Source of the DNA: Embleya scabrispora DSM 41855
Lineage (GTDB): Bacteria > Actinomycetota > Actinomycetes > Streptomycetales > Streptomycetaceae
DNA: 64,000 bases
Direction of reading: 5' to 3'
NCBI RefSeq assembly: GCF_000372745.1
Contig: NZ_KB889673.1
Coordinates: forward strand, 41,477-105,476
Every line of letters begins with the position of its first letter. Position 1 is the first letter of the stretch. Below are positions 1 through 9,466 of the stretch, one piece after another. The notes beneath the pieces were generated by a model. The model was not told the origin of the DNA. It saw nothing but the letters and a program-made list of their open reading frames with translations, and ran no database searches. Position numbers and translations under genes: made by a program.

Positions 1-1059
1 CGCTGGTATTCCGAGGAAGCCGTCCGCATCGACGGCGACCTGCGCACCGCCCCGGCGGGCGGCAACAAGATCCTCGTGTTGCGGCAGCCGATCGGCGTCG
101 CCGTCCTGGTCACCCCGTGGAACTTCCCCGCCGCGATGGCGACCCGCAAGATCGGTCCGGCGCTCGCCGCGGGCTGCACGGTGGTGCTCAAGCCGGCGTC
201 CGAGACGCCGCTCACCGCGCTGCTCGTCGCCGAGATCCTGGCCGAGGCGGGCGTGCCGGCCGGTGTGGTCAACGTCGTGGTCGCGGAACGCAGCGGCCCG
301 GTCGTGGCGGCCATGCTGCACGACCGCCGGGTCGCCAAGCTGTCGTTCACCGGCTCGACCGAGGTCGGCAGCGTCCTGCTCCGCGAGGCCGCCGACACCA
401 TCGTCAGCTGCTCCATGGAGCTGGGCGGGAACGCCCCGTTCATCGTGTTCGCCGACGCCGACCTGGACGCGGCGATCGAGGGCGCGCTGATCGCCAAAAT
501 GCGCGGCGGCGGCCAGGCCTGCACCGCGGCCAACCGCTTCTACGTCGAGGCCTCGATCGCGGACGAGTTCGCCGCGCGCTTGGCCGCCGAACTCGGCGAC
601 CAGGAAGCCGTGCTGATCAGCGCGAAGGCCCGCGAACGAGTGGACGCCCTGGTCGTCGACTCCGGCACGGTCCTCACCGGCGGGGCGGTGCCGGCGGGCA
701 GCGGCTTCTTCTATCCGGCGACGGTTCTGGCCGACGTGCCTGCCGACGCGCCGATTCTGCGCCAGGAGATCTTCGGCCCGGTCGCCCCCATCGTGCGGTT
801 CGACTCCGAAGCCGAGGTCGTCGCGGCGGCCAACGACACCGAGTACGGCCTCGCGGCCTACGTCTACACCGGCGACCTGGCTCGCGGCCTGCGGGTCGGC
901 GAGCGACTCGACTTCGGCATGGTCGCGCTCAACCGCGGCCTGGTCTCCGACCCCGCGGCGCCGTTCGGCGGGGTCAAGCAGAGCGGAATCGGCCGCGAGG
1001 GCGGCCACGACGGGCTTCTCGAGTTCTTGGAGACCAAGTACATAGCCACGTGTTGGTGA
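1..1059 (+). CDS. NAD(P)-dependent aldehyde dehydrogenase, 5'-truncated by window edge
   Basis: The reading frame is open from base 1, so the N-terminus lies outside the window; about 352 residues are visible. The protein belongs to the ALDH superfamily, closest in feel to succinate-semialdehyde and related short-chain semialdehyde dehydrogenases. Visible landmarks are the TPWNFP motif of the Rossmann domain, the catalytic-glutamate motif MELGGN, the nucleophile motif GGQACTA, and the C-terminal EIFGPVAPI and PFGGVKQSGIGREGG motifs. The family oxidises an aldehyde to the acid with NAD(P)+ in the cytoplasm. The next gene starts 13 bp after the stop, so it is probably the first visible gene of the catabolic operon and may oxidise an aldehyde product of that pathway. 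The exact substrate is not visible. Confidence 0.93.
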   Translation, partial: RWYSEEAVRIDGDLRTAPAGGNKILVLRQPIGVAVLVTPWNFPAAMATRKIGPALAAGCTVVLKPASETPLTALLVAEILAEAGVPAGVVNVVVAERSGPVVAAMLHDRRVAKLSFTGSTEVGSVLLREAADTIVSCSMELGGNAPFIVFADADLDAAIEGALIAKMRGGGQACTAANRFYVEASIADEFAARLAAELGDQEAVLISAKARERVDALVVDSGTVLTGGAVPAGSGFFYPATVLADVPADAPILRQEIFGPVAPIVRFDSEAEVVAAANDTEYGLAAYVYTGDLARGLRVGERLDFGMVALNRGLVSDPAAPFGGVKQSGIGREGGHDGLLEFLETKYIATCW

Positions 1060-1072
1060 ACAGGGAGATCAG

Positions 1073-2704
1073 ATGAGACGTGTCCCCACGTATGCGGCAC
1101 TCGTGGCCGCCTGCATGATCGTCACCGCCGGATGTTCCGGCAACGCCACGAACAACTCGGGAACCGGCGGTTCGGGTTCCGACAACAACGCCGTCCTGAC
1201 CCCCAAGCCCTCGGGCGACGTGGACAAGGTCGTCTGGAACCTCCCCTACGGCGAACCTTCGTCGGTCGACTGGACCAAGGCGTACAGCTATTCGGAGAAC
1301 ACGGTCGGGGCCAACCTGTGCGAGGGCCTCTACCGCCTGACGCCCGACTTCAAGGTCGTTCCCGCGCTCGCGGAGTCCACGAGCAACCCCGACCCGACGA
1401 CGTACGTGTACAAGATCCGACAGGGCGTCACTTTCTGGGACGGCTCCCCGCTGACCGCCGACGACGTGGTCTACAGCCTGAATCGACACCTGGACCCCGC
1501 GGTGTCCTCCCTGTGGGGGACGTACTACGACAAGGTCGAGTCGATCGCCAAGACCGCTCCCGACCAGGTCACGGTGAAGCTCAAAGAGCCCGATGTGATG
1601 TTCGATCGATGGTTGGCGACCCCGGCGGGAACGATCGGCAGAGCCGACTTCATCAAGGCGGCCGGCGAGAAATTCGGCACCGCCGACGGCGGCCTGATGT
1701 GCACCGGACCGTTCAAGCTCCAGTCGTGGGTCGGCGGCAAGTCCATCACCATGACTCGCAATGACGCGTACTGGGACCAGGCGCACCGGGCCAAGGCCAA
1801 GACCTTCGAGTTCTCCTTCGTCGTCGACGAGGCCGCCGCCACCAACGCGCTCCAGGCCGGCGAGATCGACGGTACCTACGACGTGCCGCTGTCCGGCCTC
1901 CCGCAACTGCGCACCGGCGGCGCGGGATCGTTGTGGTACGGCAAGACGCAGGCAACTCTGTCACTCCTCCCCACCGAGAAGAAGTCACCGCTCCAGGACC
2001 CGAAGATCCGGCAGGCCCTGCGCCTGGCGATCGACTACAAGGGCATCGTCCAGCAGATCTACAAGGGCACCGCCTCCCCGCTGCGCGCCTACGTCGGTCC
2101 GGGCACCTGGGGATACGCCCCCGACGTGTACACCGCCGCGTACAAGGCGCTGACCGAGCCGCACACCGACCTCGACGCCGCTCGGAAGCTCGTCCAGGAT
2201 GCCGGTGCACCCAAGGACGAGATTGTCATCGCGGCGGTCTCCGACTTCCCGCTTTACGCCCAGTTGGCGACTGTCGTCCAGGACGCGGGCAAGAAGATCG
2301 GGCTCAACGTCCGACTCCAGGGTTTCCCGACGTCGACGTACACCACGTTCTTCTTCGAGAAGGACGCGCGCAACCAGGTCGACGCCTTCTTCACCACCAA
2401 CTACACCGACATTCCCGAGCCGTTGCAGATGTATCGCGGCTTCCGGCCCGGCGACTTCTACAACTACGACGGCTACGACAACCCCGAGGTCACCAAGAAG
2501 CTGGACGAGGCCCTGCGGACCACCGACGACACCGCCCGAGCCAGGCTGGTGACCGAGGCTCAGGCGCGGATCACCACCGACTCGGCCGTCCTGCCGATCG
2601 TCGAACCCGCCAACCGCCTCTTCATGAGCAAGCGGATCACCGGGGCTCCCGCATCGTTCGTGTACCTCTACTACCCGTGGGCAGCCGATGTCGGAGCTCG
2701 GTAA
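1073..2704 (+). CDS. Peptide/nickel-type ABC transporter substrate-binding lipoprotein (family 5 SBP)
   Basis: A 543-residue extracytoplasmic solute-binding protein of the DppA/OppA/NikA family. An N-terminal signal ends in a lipobox (VTAGC, Cys21), so it should be lipid-anchored outside the membrane. The body has typical family-5 features such as VTFWDGSPLTADDVVYS around residue 115 and a C-terminal half with an IRQALRLAIDY-like segment. The ATG is preceded by AGGGAG at good spacing. It overlaps the following permease by 17 bp, and the next four genes complete the importer. The family binds di/oligopeptides, nickel chelates, sugars or opines. The neighbouring Mo-hydroxylase and urease-like genes suggest an N-containing catabolic substrate, or less likely chelated nickel; this is inference. 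Confidence 0.93.
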   Translation: MRRVPTYAALVAACMIVTAGCSGNATNNSGTGGSGSDNNAVLTPKPSGDVDKVVWNLPYGEPSSVDWTKAYSYSENTVGANLCEGLYRLTPDFKVVPALAESTSNPDPTTYVYKIRQGVTFWDGSPLTADDVVYSLNRHLDPAVSSLWGTYYDKVESIAKTAPDQVTVKLKEPDVMFDRWLATPAGTIGRADFIKAAGEKFGTADGGLMCTGPFKLQSWVGGKSITMTRNDAYWDQAHRAKAKTFEFSFVVDEAAATNALQAGEIDGTYDVPLSGLPQLRTGGAGSLWYGKTQATLSLLPTEKKSPLQDPKIRQALRLAIDYKGIVQQIYKGTASPLRAYVGPGTWGYAPDVYTAAYKALTEPHTDLDAARKLVQDAGAPKDEIVIAAVSDFPLYAQLATVVQDAGKKIGLNVRLQGFPTSTYTTFFFEKDARNQVDAFFTTNYTDIPEPLQMYRGFRPGDFYNYDGYDNPEVTKKLDEALRTTDDTARARLVTEAQARITTDSAVLPIVEPANRLFMSKRITGAPASFVYLYYPWAADVGAR

Positions 2705-3641
2705 ATTCCTGATCCGCAAGCTGTTCGGGCTTGTGGCGACACTGCTGGCGGCGAGCTTCGTGGTGTTCGGCGCCACGGCGCTCGCGCCCGGAGACCCGAT
2801 CGCCGTCCTCACCGGAGGGCGGTCGGTCGACCCGGAGACCATTGCCTCACTCCGGGCGCACTACCACCTGGACGACCCGTTCCTCAGCAGGTACTGGCAG
2901 TGGTTGACCGGCATTCTGCACGGCGATCTCGGGCAGTCGATCATCGCTCGGCGCGACGTCTCCGACCTGCTCGCCTCCCGGACGGAGACGACGGTGCTGC
3001 TCGTGGTCTACGCCGCCGTACTCATCCTCGCCGCCGGGATCACCCTGGGCATCGTCGCGGCCCTGCGCAAGGGTGCGGTCGACAACGTGATCATGCTGGG
3101 CACGACAGCCGGCATGGCCATCCCCAGCTTTCTCACCGCGATCGTGCTGATCGTCGTCTTCGCGACCGGGCTCGGCTGGTTCCCCGTGTTCGGGCCGGGC
3201 GACGGATTCACGGACCGACTGTGGCACCTGACCCTGCCCGCGATCGCGCTCGCGGTGTCCTCCACCGCGCTGGTCGCCCGGCTGACCCGCGCGGCGATCC
3301 GCGAGGAGTTGGGCAAGGAGCATGTGGAGACGGCGATCAGCCGGGGCATTCCGCGCCGGCTCGTCGTGCGCCGGCACGTGCTGCGCAACGCCATGGTCCC
3401 GATCACGACGGTCTCCGGCCTGACCGTGGCCGGCCTCGTCGTCGGCTCACTGGTGGTGGAACGCGCCTTCAGCCTCAACGGAATCGGCGCCTTCCTGATC
3501 GACTCGGTCACCAAGTCCGACTACCCCGTGGTCCAGGCGATCGTCCTGCTGCTCGTGGCGACCTTCGTCGTCCTCAACACCCTCGTCGACGTGCTCTACA
3601 GGCTCATCGACTCCCGGATCGAACCAGGGGGCCGCGGATGA
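2688..3641 (+). CDS. ABC transporter permease, DppB-type
   Basis: A 317-residue inner-membrane permease with six predicted hydrophobic segments; the first spans roughly residues 10-30. The N-terminus (FLIRKLFGLVATLLAASFVVF) and the long periplasmic loop after the first helix are typical of DppB/OppB. The EAA cytoplasmic loop, which contacts the ATPase, is near residues 210-230 (HVETAISRGIPRRLVVRRH). The ATG lies inside the 3' end of the binding-protein gene, and the stop overlaps the next start as ATGA, so all importer genes are translationally coupled. It forms the transmembrane pore with the next permease. Confidence 0.94.
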   Translation: MSELGKFLIRKLFGLVATLLAASFVVFGATALAPGDPIAVLTGGRSVDPETIASLRAHYHLDDPFLSRYWQWLTGILHGDLGQSIIARRDVSDLLASRTETTVLLVVYAAVLILAAGITLGIVAALRKGAVDNVIMLGTTAGMAIPSFLTAIVLIVVFATGLGWFPVFGPGDGFTDRLWHLTLPAIALAVSSTALVARLTRAAIREELGKEHVETAISRGIPRRLVVRRHVLRNAMVPITTVSGLTVAGLVVGSLVVERAFSLNGIGAFLIDSVTKSDYPVVQAIVLLLVATFVVLNTLVDVLYRLIDSRIEPGGRG

Positions 3642-4459
3642 CCGCGATCGCACTACCCCGGACGGCAGCCGGACGCACCGGAATCGTGGCGCTGGGCGTC
3701 GTCCTGCTCCTCGCCCTGGTCGGGCTGCTCGCGCCATGGCTGGCCCCGCACGACCCGAACGAGATCAACCTGATGGACGCGTTCCAGGGAAACTCGGCCA
3801 CGCATCCGCTCGGTACCGACGCCTCGGGCCGCGACCTCCTGTCCCGTCTCATATGGGGAGCCCGGTCGAGCCTGGCCGGACCGCTCCTGGTCGTCGTGCT
3901 GGCCACCGTGCTCGGCGTCGCGATCGCGGTGGCGTCGGCCTGGCGAGGCGGCTGGCTGGACGCGGTGGTCTCCCGCTGCGTCGACGTACTGTTCGCGTTC
4001 CCCGGCGTACTGCTGGCGATCCTGGTCGTCGCGCTGTTCGGCGCCGGCCTGACCGTCGCCGTCGTCGCGCTCGCGATCTCCTACGTGCCGTACATCGCCC
4101 GACTCGTGCGCAGCGCGGCGCTGCGGGAGCAGGCCCAGCCGTACATCACGGCCCTGACGATCCAGGGAGTCGGCGGGTTCGCCATCTGCCGGCGCCACCT
4201 GATCCCCAACCTGCTGCCGCTGATCCTCGCGCAGTCCACGCTGACCTTCGGGTACGCGATGGTCGACCTGGCCGCGATCTCCTTCCTCGGTCTGGGCGTA
4301 CAGCCGCCGACCGCGGACTGGGGCGTGATGGTGTCCTCCGGTCAGCCGTCCATCCTCCAAGGCTTCCCCCAGGAGTCGCTGTACGCCGGCGCGCTGATCG
4401 TGGTCGTGGTGGCCGCCTTCAACCTGCTCGGCGACCGCCTGGACGAATGGACGCGATGA
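3638..4459 (+). CDS. ABC transporter permease, DppC-type
   Basis: A 273-residue second permease of the Dpp/Opp importer. The start is fixed by an ATGA overlap with the preceding stop. The N-terminal helix is followed by the conserved PHDPNEI...HPLGTDASGRDLLSRLIWGAR stretch that marks DppC/OppC proteins. The EAA loop is seen near residues 165-190 (ITALTIQGVGGFAICRRH), and the FLGLGVQPPTADWG motif of DppC lies near the C-terminus. It heterodimerises with the DppB-type partner in the membrane. Its own stop overlaps the next ATG. Confidence 0.94.
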   Translation: MTAIALPRTAAGRTGIVALGVVLLLALVGLLAPWLAPHDPNEINLMDAFQGNSATHPLGTDASGRDLLSRLIWGARSSLAGPLLVVVLATVLGVAIAVASAWRGGWLDAVVSRCVDVLFAFPGVLLAILVVALFGAGLTVAVVALAISYVPYIARLVRSAALREQAQPYITALTIQGVGGFAICRRHLIPNLLPLILAQSTLTFGYAMVDLAAISFLGLGVQPPTADWGVMVSSGQPSILQGFPQESLYAGALIVVVVAAFNLLGDRLDEWTR

Positions 4460-5403
4460 TGCTGGAGATCAAGAATCTGCGGGTGCGCCTGCGGGTCGAG
4501 GGCGAACCTCGGACCGTCATCCACGACACGTCGTTCACGATCGGCGCCGGCGAGGCATTCGGTCTGATCGGCGAGTCCGGGTCGGGCAAGTCGATGACGG
4601 CGCGGGCGGTGGCCCGGCTGCTGCCGGAGGGCGCCGAGTGCACCGGGGAGATCGCCTTCGCCGGGAAGCCGGTGCTCGCTCTGAAACCGGACGAACTGCG
4701 CCGCTATCGGGTCGACGACGTCGCGATGATCTTCCAGGACCCCCGAGCGTCCATCAATCCGGTACGGACCGTGGGCGACTTCCTCACCGAGGCCGCCCGC
4801 ACCAACTTCGGCATGCGCAGGCGCGAGGCCGAGGACAAGGCCGTGGCGCTGCTCGCGGAGGTGGGCATCGCCGACGGCGGTCGACGACTCAAGCAACACC
4901 CGCACCAGTTGTCCGGCGGCCTGCTGCAACGCGTCATGATCGCGTCGGCACTGATGGGTGATCCGAAGCTGTTGCTGGCCGACGAACCCACCACCGCCCT
5001 CGACGTGACGACCCAGTCCGAGGTGATGGGCATCCTCAATCGACTGCGTGCCGAGCACGGTGTGGCGATGTTGTTCATCACCCACGACCTGGAGCTCGCG
5101 GGCGCGGTCTGCGACCGGATCGGCGTGATGTACGCCGGGTCGATCGTCGAGACGTTGTCCTCGGACGCGCTGCACGAGGCCGCACGTCACCCGTACACCC
5201 AGGGCCTGTTGACCTCGCGGCCCAGTCTGACCGCGACCACGCGGCGGCTGCCGGTGATCCCGGGCAAGCCGCTGTCCGCGTTCGAGGCGCCGGGCGGGTG
5301 CGCGTTCGCTCCGCGCTGCGCCCACGTAATCGCGCAGTGTCGGGAGAGCGGGCCCGAGTTCGTCGATGGCGTGCGATGCCATCGGGTGGGAGAGTTGTCA
5401 TGA
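4456..5403 (+). CDS. ABC transporter ATP-binding protein, DppD-type
   Basis: A 315-residue ATPase energising the importer. Walker A is GESGSGKS (about residue 36), the signature is LSGGLLQR rather than canonical LSGGQ, Walker B is LLLADEPTTALD, and the H-loop is ITHDLELA. The C-terminal oligopeptide extension typical of DppD/OppD is present and carries a cysteine cluster (CAFAPRCAHVIAQC), which in this family commonly binds an Fe-S cluster. The start at 4456 is chosen because ATGA overlaps the upstream stop; an in-frame ATG at 4447 is an alternative. The GTCATGA junction couples it to the second ATPase. Confidence 0.93.
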   Translation: MMLEIKNLRVRLRVEGEPRTVIHDTSFTIGAGEAFGLIGESGSGKSMTARAVARLLPEGAECTGEIAFAGKPVLALKPDELRRYRVDDVAMIFQDPRASINPVRTVGDFLTEAARTNFGMRRREAEDKAVALLAEVGIADGGRRLKQHPHQLSGGLLQRVMIASALMGDPKLLLADEPTTALDVTTQSEVMGILNRLRAEHGVAMLFITHDLELAGAVCDRIGVMYAGSIVETLSSDALHEAARHPYTQGLLTSRPSLTATTRRLPVIPGKPLSAFEAPGGCAFAPRCAHVIAQCRESGPEFVDGVRCHRVGELS

Positions 5404-6197
5404 CACCGATTCTCGAAGCGCAGGGCCTGCGCAAGACGTTCGGCGGGAACGTCGCCGTCGCGGACGTCTCGTTCGCCTTGGCCCGCGGCGGCTCGCTGGG
5501 CATCGTCGGCGAGTCCGGCTCCGGAAAGACCACGACGGCGCGCATGCTGGTCGGACTGGAGGTACCCACCCAGGGGCGGATCCTCTTCGACGGAGAGCCG
5601 CTGGAGCGAGCACGTTCCACCGCGCGGCGGCGAGAGCGGGCCCGCGGGATCCAGATGGTGTTCCAAGACCCGTACAGCTCACTCGATCGGCGTCAGACCA
5701 TCGCGTCCTGCCTGGACGAGGTCCTCAGGGTGCACTTCCCGATGTCGGCGGAGCAGCGGGCCGCCCGGGTGAGCGAACTCGCCGACCTGGTGGGCCTGGA
5801 CGACCGCATGCTCCGGGGTCGCCCCGGTGCGCTGTCGGGCGGGCAACGACAGCGCGTGGCCATCGCGCGAGCCTTGGCCGCCGAGCCGGAGGTACTCATC
5901 CTCGACGAGGCCGTCGCGGCTCTCGACGTCTCCATCCAGGCCCAGGTGCTGAACCTGCTCGCCGACATCCGCGAACGCACGTCCATCAGCTACATCCTCA
6001 TTTCGCACGACCTGGCGGTCGTCCGCCAGATCACCGAGGAGGCCGTCGTCATGTACCAGGGTGCCGTTGTGGAAAGCGGCCCGACGGCCAAGATCCTCGA
6101 CGAGCCGCAGCACGAATACACGCGGCGGCTGCGCGCCAGTGTCCCGGGACCGGGCTGGGTGCCGGGCAAGGCCCTCGCATCGGGAGGCGCCGCGTGA
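5400..6197 (+). CDS. ABC transporter ATP-binding protein, DppF-type
   Basis: A 265-residue second ATPase of the importer. Walker A is GESGSGKTT, the signature is LSGGQRQR, Walker B is VLILDEAVAALD and the H-loop is ISHDLAVV. Walker B carries EAVAALD where most DppF proteins have EPVSALD; the catalytic Glu is kept. The start is fixed by the ATGA overlap at 5400. It is shorter than many DppF proteins (about 320 residues) and lacks their C-terminal Cys-rich extension. The last codons overlap the GTG of the molybdenum hydroxylase gene, which physically ties transport to catabolism. Confidence 0.93.
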   Translation: MTPILEAQGLRKTFGGNVAVADVSFALARGGSLGIVGESGSGKTTTARMLVGLEVPTQGRILFDGEPLERARSTARRRERARGIQMVFQDPYSSLDRRQTIASCLDEVLRVHFPMSAEQRAARVSELADLVGLDDRMLRGRPGALSGGQRQRVAIARALAAEPEVLILDEAVAALDVSIQAQVLNLLADIRERTSISYILISHDLAVVRQITEEAVVMYQGAVVESGPTAKILDEPQHEYTRRLRASVPGPGWVPGKALASGGAA

Positions 6198-9100
6198 TCG
6201 GGCACCCCGTACCACCGGTGGACTGGCAGGCTCGTACCGGCGGCAGTGCGATCTACGCGGGAGACCTCGCGCTGCCCGGCATGCTGATCGGCGGCGTGCT
6301 GCGCAGTCCGCACCCGCACGCCCGGATCACGTCGATCGACGTCTCGGCGGCCGTCGCGCTGTCGGGCGTGGCGTGCGTGCTGACCGCCGACGACCTGCCG
6401 GACCGCCGCTACCTGGACTACGGCGGACCGTACGCGGACCGGTACCCGTTGGCCCGGGACGTCGTGCGACACGTGGGCGAGCCCGTCGCGATCGTCGCGG
6501 CCCAGACGCGCGAACAGGTGGACCGGGCACTGGCCTTGATCAAGGTCGGGTACCGGCGGCTGCGGGCGGCGCCGACGGTGGCCGACGCGCTCGCCTCCGG
6601 CGCGCCGTCGATCCACCCGGGCGGCAACCTCGCCTCCGAGACCCGGCAGAGCCACGGCGACATCACCGCCGGCCGTCGCGCGGCCGTGCATGTCGTCAAG
6701 GGCCGATACGTCTCGCCGAAACAGGCCCACGCGATCATGGAGCCGCACACCGTCGTCGCGCACTGGACCGGCGAGCGCCTGGAGATGTGGGCGCCGTCCC
6801 AGGGCCCGCGTGCCATCCATGCAGACCTGGCGCAGGTGCTCGGACTCGACCCCGAGCAGGTGCACCTCAACGAGGTGGCGGTCGGCGGCGACTTCGGATC
6901 GCGCGTCGACATCTCGCACCTGGAGTCGTTGGCCGCGTTCCTGAGCATGAAGACCGGGCGACCCGTGCGCCTGGGCCACGACCGCGAGGACGAGTTCGCC
7001 TTCACCAAGTCCCGCCAATCCTGGGACATGGAACTGGAGTTCGGCGCGGATGCCGACGGCGCGGTCACCCACCTGGCCGCGGACTTCGTCAGCGACAACG
7101 GCGCCTACAACATGGCCGGGCCCAGCGAGATCTACTACGGGGCAAGCGCGCTCGGGTCCGCGTACCGCGTACGCGGCTACGCGGCGCACGGGCGTTGCGT
7201 GTACACCAACAAGCAGCCCCCGTCGTCATTCCGCGGCGCGGGCGGCTACCCGCCGAATTTCGGCCTGGAGATCATCGCCGACGAACTCGCCGACGCGGTG
7301 GGCATGGACCCCATCGACTTCCGGATCAAGAACGCGGTCGGCGCGCCCGGTGAGACCGCGGTCACCGGATGGCACGTCAAATCCTCCCGGCTCGTGGACT
7401 GCCTGGCGACCGTGCGCCGGGAGATCGATTGGGACGCCAAGCGCGCGCTGGGCGGTTCCGGCCGCGGGGTCGGTGTCGCGGCGACCATCCACGTCACCGG
7501 GCTGCGCCGGGAGGGCATGGTCGAGTCCGGTGCCGCCGTGGACATCCTCCGGGACGGCCGGATCCGGCTGCGGACCGGCGCCGGTGACCCCGGGACCGGG
7601 CAGAAGACCATGTTGGCCCAGGTCGTCGCCCACGAACTTCGCGTCGGGCTCGACCGGATCGACCTGGTGACCACCGACACGGAGCGCACGCCGCACGACA
7701 CCGGGGCGGGTGCCTCACGGGGCACGTTCGTGTCGGCGCACGCCGTCGGGAAGGCCGCGCGCACCGCGGCCGAGGCGCTGCGTGACCTGGCCGCCGCCAA
7801 GTTCGCGTGCGACCCCGGCGACGTCACCCTCGCCGATGGGCAGGTGACGGGACCGGGGGGAAGCCTGCCCATCGGCGAGCTGGTCGACGTCCTGGAAGGC
7901 GAGCTGAGAGTCGAGACCGAGTACATCGGCGACTTCGAGGACGACGACGGCACAGGCGCCGGCGACATCTCCGCCACCTACTCGTTCGCCGCCCACGCGG
8001 TCGAGGTCGACGTGGACCGGACCACCGGCGCGGTCAAGGTCGTGAAGGTCGTCGCCGCACACGACTCCGGCCGCATCCTCAACCCGCTGACCGCACGCGG
8101 CCAGGTCGAAGGCGGGGTCGTGATCGGGGTCGGCGCCGTGCTCGGCGAGGAACTGATCTTCGAGGGCGGGCGGGTGGTCAACGCCGGCTACGCCGACTAC
8201 GCGATGCCCAGGGCCGCCGACATCCCCGAGATCAGCGTGCACTTCCTGGGCGCGGATGATCCGGAAGGCCCGTACGGAGCCAAGGGCCTCGCCGAGATCA
8301 CGCTGCTGCCCACGGGCGCCGCCGTCGTCAACGCGGTCAGCCACGCGCTCGGCACCCGGGTCCGCGAAACACCGATGACGCCCGACCGGATTCTGAAGGC
8401 GCTCGGACGAAGCACCCCGGTACGACCGCTGTGGCGCAGGCCCAACCGCTGGTGGGTCGGCGCGATCCGGTGGGCGTACCCCAAGGGCCTGCACGCGGTG
8501 CTGAGCCGACTCGGTGCCCGGTGGGGGCGTGCTCCGCGGACCGGTTCGATCGACGCCGTGCACCAGCCGACCACCGTCGCCGAAGCCGCCACGTTGCTGG
8601 CCGGCAACAAGCAGGCGAAGGTCATCGCCGGCGGCACGGACCTGCTGGTCGCGCGGAAGCAGCAACTCGTCGCCCCCGAGATCCTGGTCGACCTCACCGG
8701 CTGCTCCGGTCTCGCCCGGGTCTCGGACGACGAGGACGGCGGCCTGCATGTCGGGGCGGCCGTCACGCTGGCCGAGCTGGAAGCGGCCGGCACGGTCGGT
8801 GCGGCGCTGCGCGACACGGCCCGGCAGATCGCCTCGACGCAGATCCGCAGCATGGCGACCGTGGCGGGCAACCTCTTGCAGGACAAGCGCTGTTGGTTCT
8901 ACCGGCACGGGTTCGACTGCTACAAGCGCAGCGGACCCGCGTCGCCCTGCTACGCGGTCCTGGGCGACCACCGGTTCTACCACTCGGTCATCGACGGCCA
9001 CCGCTGCCAGGCGGTGACTCCGTCCGACCTCGCGACCACGTTCACGGCGCTGGACGCCGTGGTGCGTACCCAGATCCGTGACCTGCCCATCGCCGACCTG

Positions 9101-9466
9101 TACAAGGGCCCGGGCGAGACCGTGATCGACCGGGACGAGATCGTCACCGCGGTCCTGGTGCCGGCCGCGGCGCGGCAGCGTACGACGGTCTTCGCGAAGT
9201 CCCGGCTGTGGGACGGCGGATTCGCGACCGTCTCGGCGGCGGTGTCGATTGCCGCGGATCGCTCGCAATGCCGGGTCGTGCTCGGTGGCGTGGCCCCGGT
9301 GCCGTATCGCGCCCACGAGGTCGAACGCCTCGTCCTGGCCGGCGCGGTGCCCGAGCACGCGGCCGGCGCGTGGACGCGCGATGCGCACCCGTTGCGCGAC
9401 AACGCCTGGAAACTCGACGCCGGGACGGGCCTGTTGACCCGTCTCCTGGAGGAAGCATGCGCCTGA
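6194..9466 (+). CDS. Molybdenum hydroxylase: fused molybdopterin-binding and FAD-binding subunits (xanthine dehydrogenase / aldehyde oxidase family)
   Basis: A 1090-residue protein. Residues about 1-760 form the Mo-cofactor subunit (a/b hammerhead then MoCoBD domains). They include the substrate-channel motif SSFRGAGG and the catalytic-base motif YGAKGLAE, with Glu701. Residues about 785-1085 form a CoxM/HcrB-like FAD domain with the IAGGTDLL and TIAGN-type (TVAGNLL) flavin motifs. That domain carries Cys900, Cys909, Cys919 and Cys938, the arrangement expected for the extra [4Fe-4S] cluster of 4-hydroxybenzoyl-CoA reductase and PaoB-type FAD subunits. The order Mo-FAD with a separate [2Fe-2S] subunit is unusual. 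The family hydroxylates N-heterocycles or aldehydes with water as oxygen donor. The GTG start overlaps the upstream ATPase gene; XdhC is encoded at the end of the operon. Substrate unknown. Confidence 0.92.
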   Translation: MIGHPVPPVDWQARTGGSAIYAGDLALPGMLIGGVLRSPHPHARITSIDVSAAVALSGVACVLTADDLPDRRYLDYGGPYADRYPLARDVVRHVGEPVAIVAAQTREQVDRALALIKVGYRRLRAAPTVADALASGAPSIHPGGNLASETRQSHGDITAGRRAAVHVVKGRYVSPKQAHAIMEPHTVVAHWTGERLEMWAPSQGPRAIHADLAQVLGLDPEQVHLNEVAVGGDFGSRVDISHLESLAAFLSMKTGRPVRLGHDREDEFAFTKSRQSWDMELEFGADADGAVTHLAADFVSDNGAYNMAGPSEIYYGASALGSAYRVRGYAAHGRCVYTNKQPPSSFRGAGGYPPNFGLEIIADELADAVGMDPIDFRIKNAVGAPGETAVTGWHVKSSRLVDCLATVRREIDWDAKRALGGSGRGVGVAATIHVTGLRREGMVESGAAVDILRDGRIRLRTGAGDPGTGQKTMLAQVVAHELRVGLDRIDLVTTDTERTPHDTGAGASRGTFVSAHAVGKAARTAAEALRDLAAAKFACDPGDVTLADGQVTGPGGSLPIGELVDVLEGELRVETEYIGDFEDDDGTGAGDISATYSFAAHAVEVDVDRTTGAVKVVKVVAAHDSGRILNPLTARGQVEGGVVIGVGAVLGEELIFEGGRVVNAGYADYAMPRAADIPEISVHFLGADDPEGPYGAKGLAEITLLPTGAAVVNAVSHALGTRVRETPMTPDRILKALGRSTPVRPLWRRPNRWWVGAIRWAYPKGLHAVLSRLGARWGRAPRTGSIDAVHQPTTVAEAATLLAGNKQAKVIAGGTDLLVARKQQLVAPEILVDLTGCSGLARVSDDEDGGLHVGAAVTLAELEAAGTVGAALRDTARQIASTQIRSMATVAGNLLQDKRCWFYRHGFDCYKRSGPASPCYAVLGDHRFYHSVIDGHRCQAVTPSDLATTFTALDAVVRTQIRDLPIADLYKGPGETVIDRDEIVTAVLVPAAARQRTTVFAKSRLWDGGFATVSAAVSIAADRSQCRVVLGGVAPVPYRAHEVERLVLAGAVPEHAAGAWTRDAHPLRDNAWKLDAGTGLLTRLLEEACA

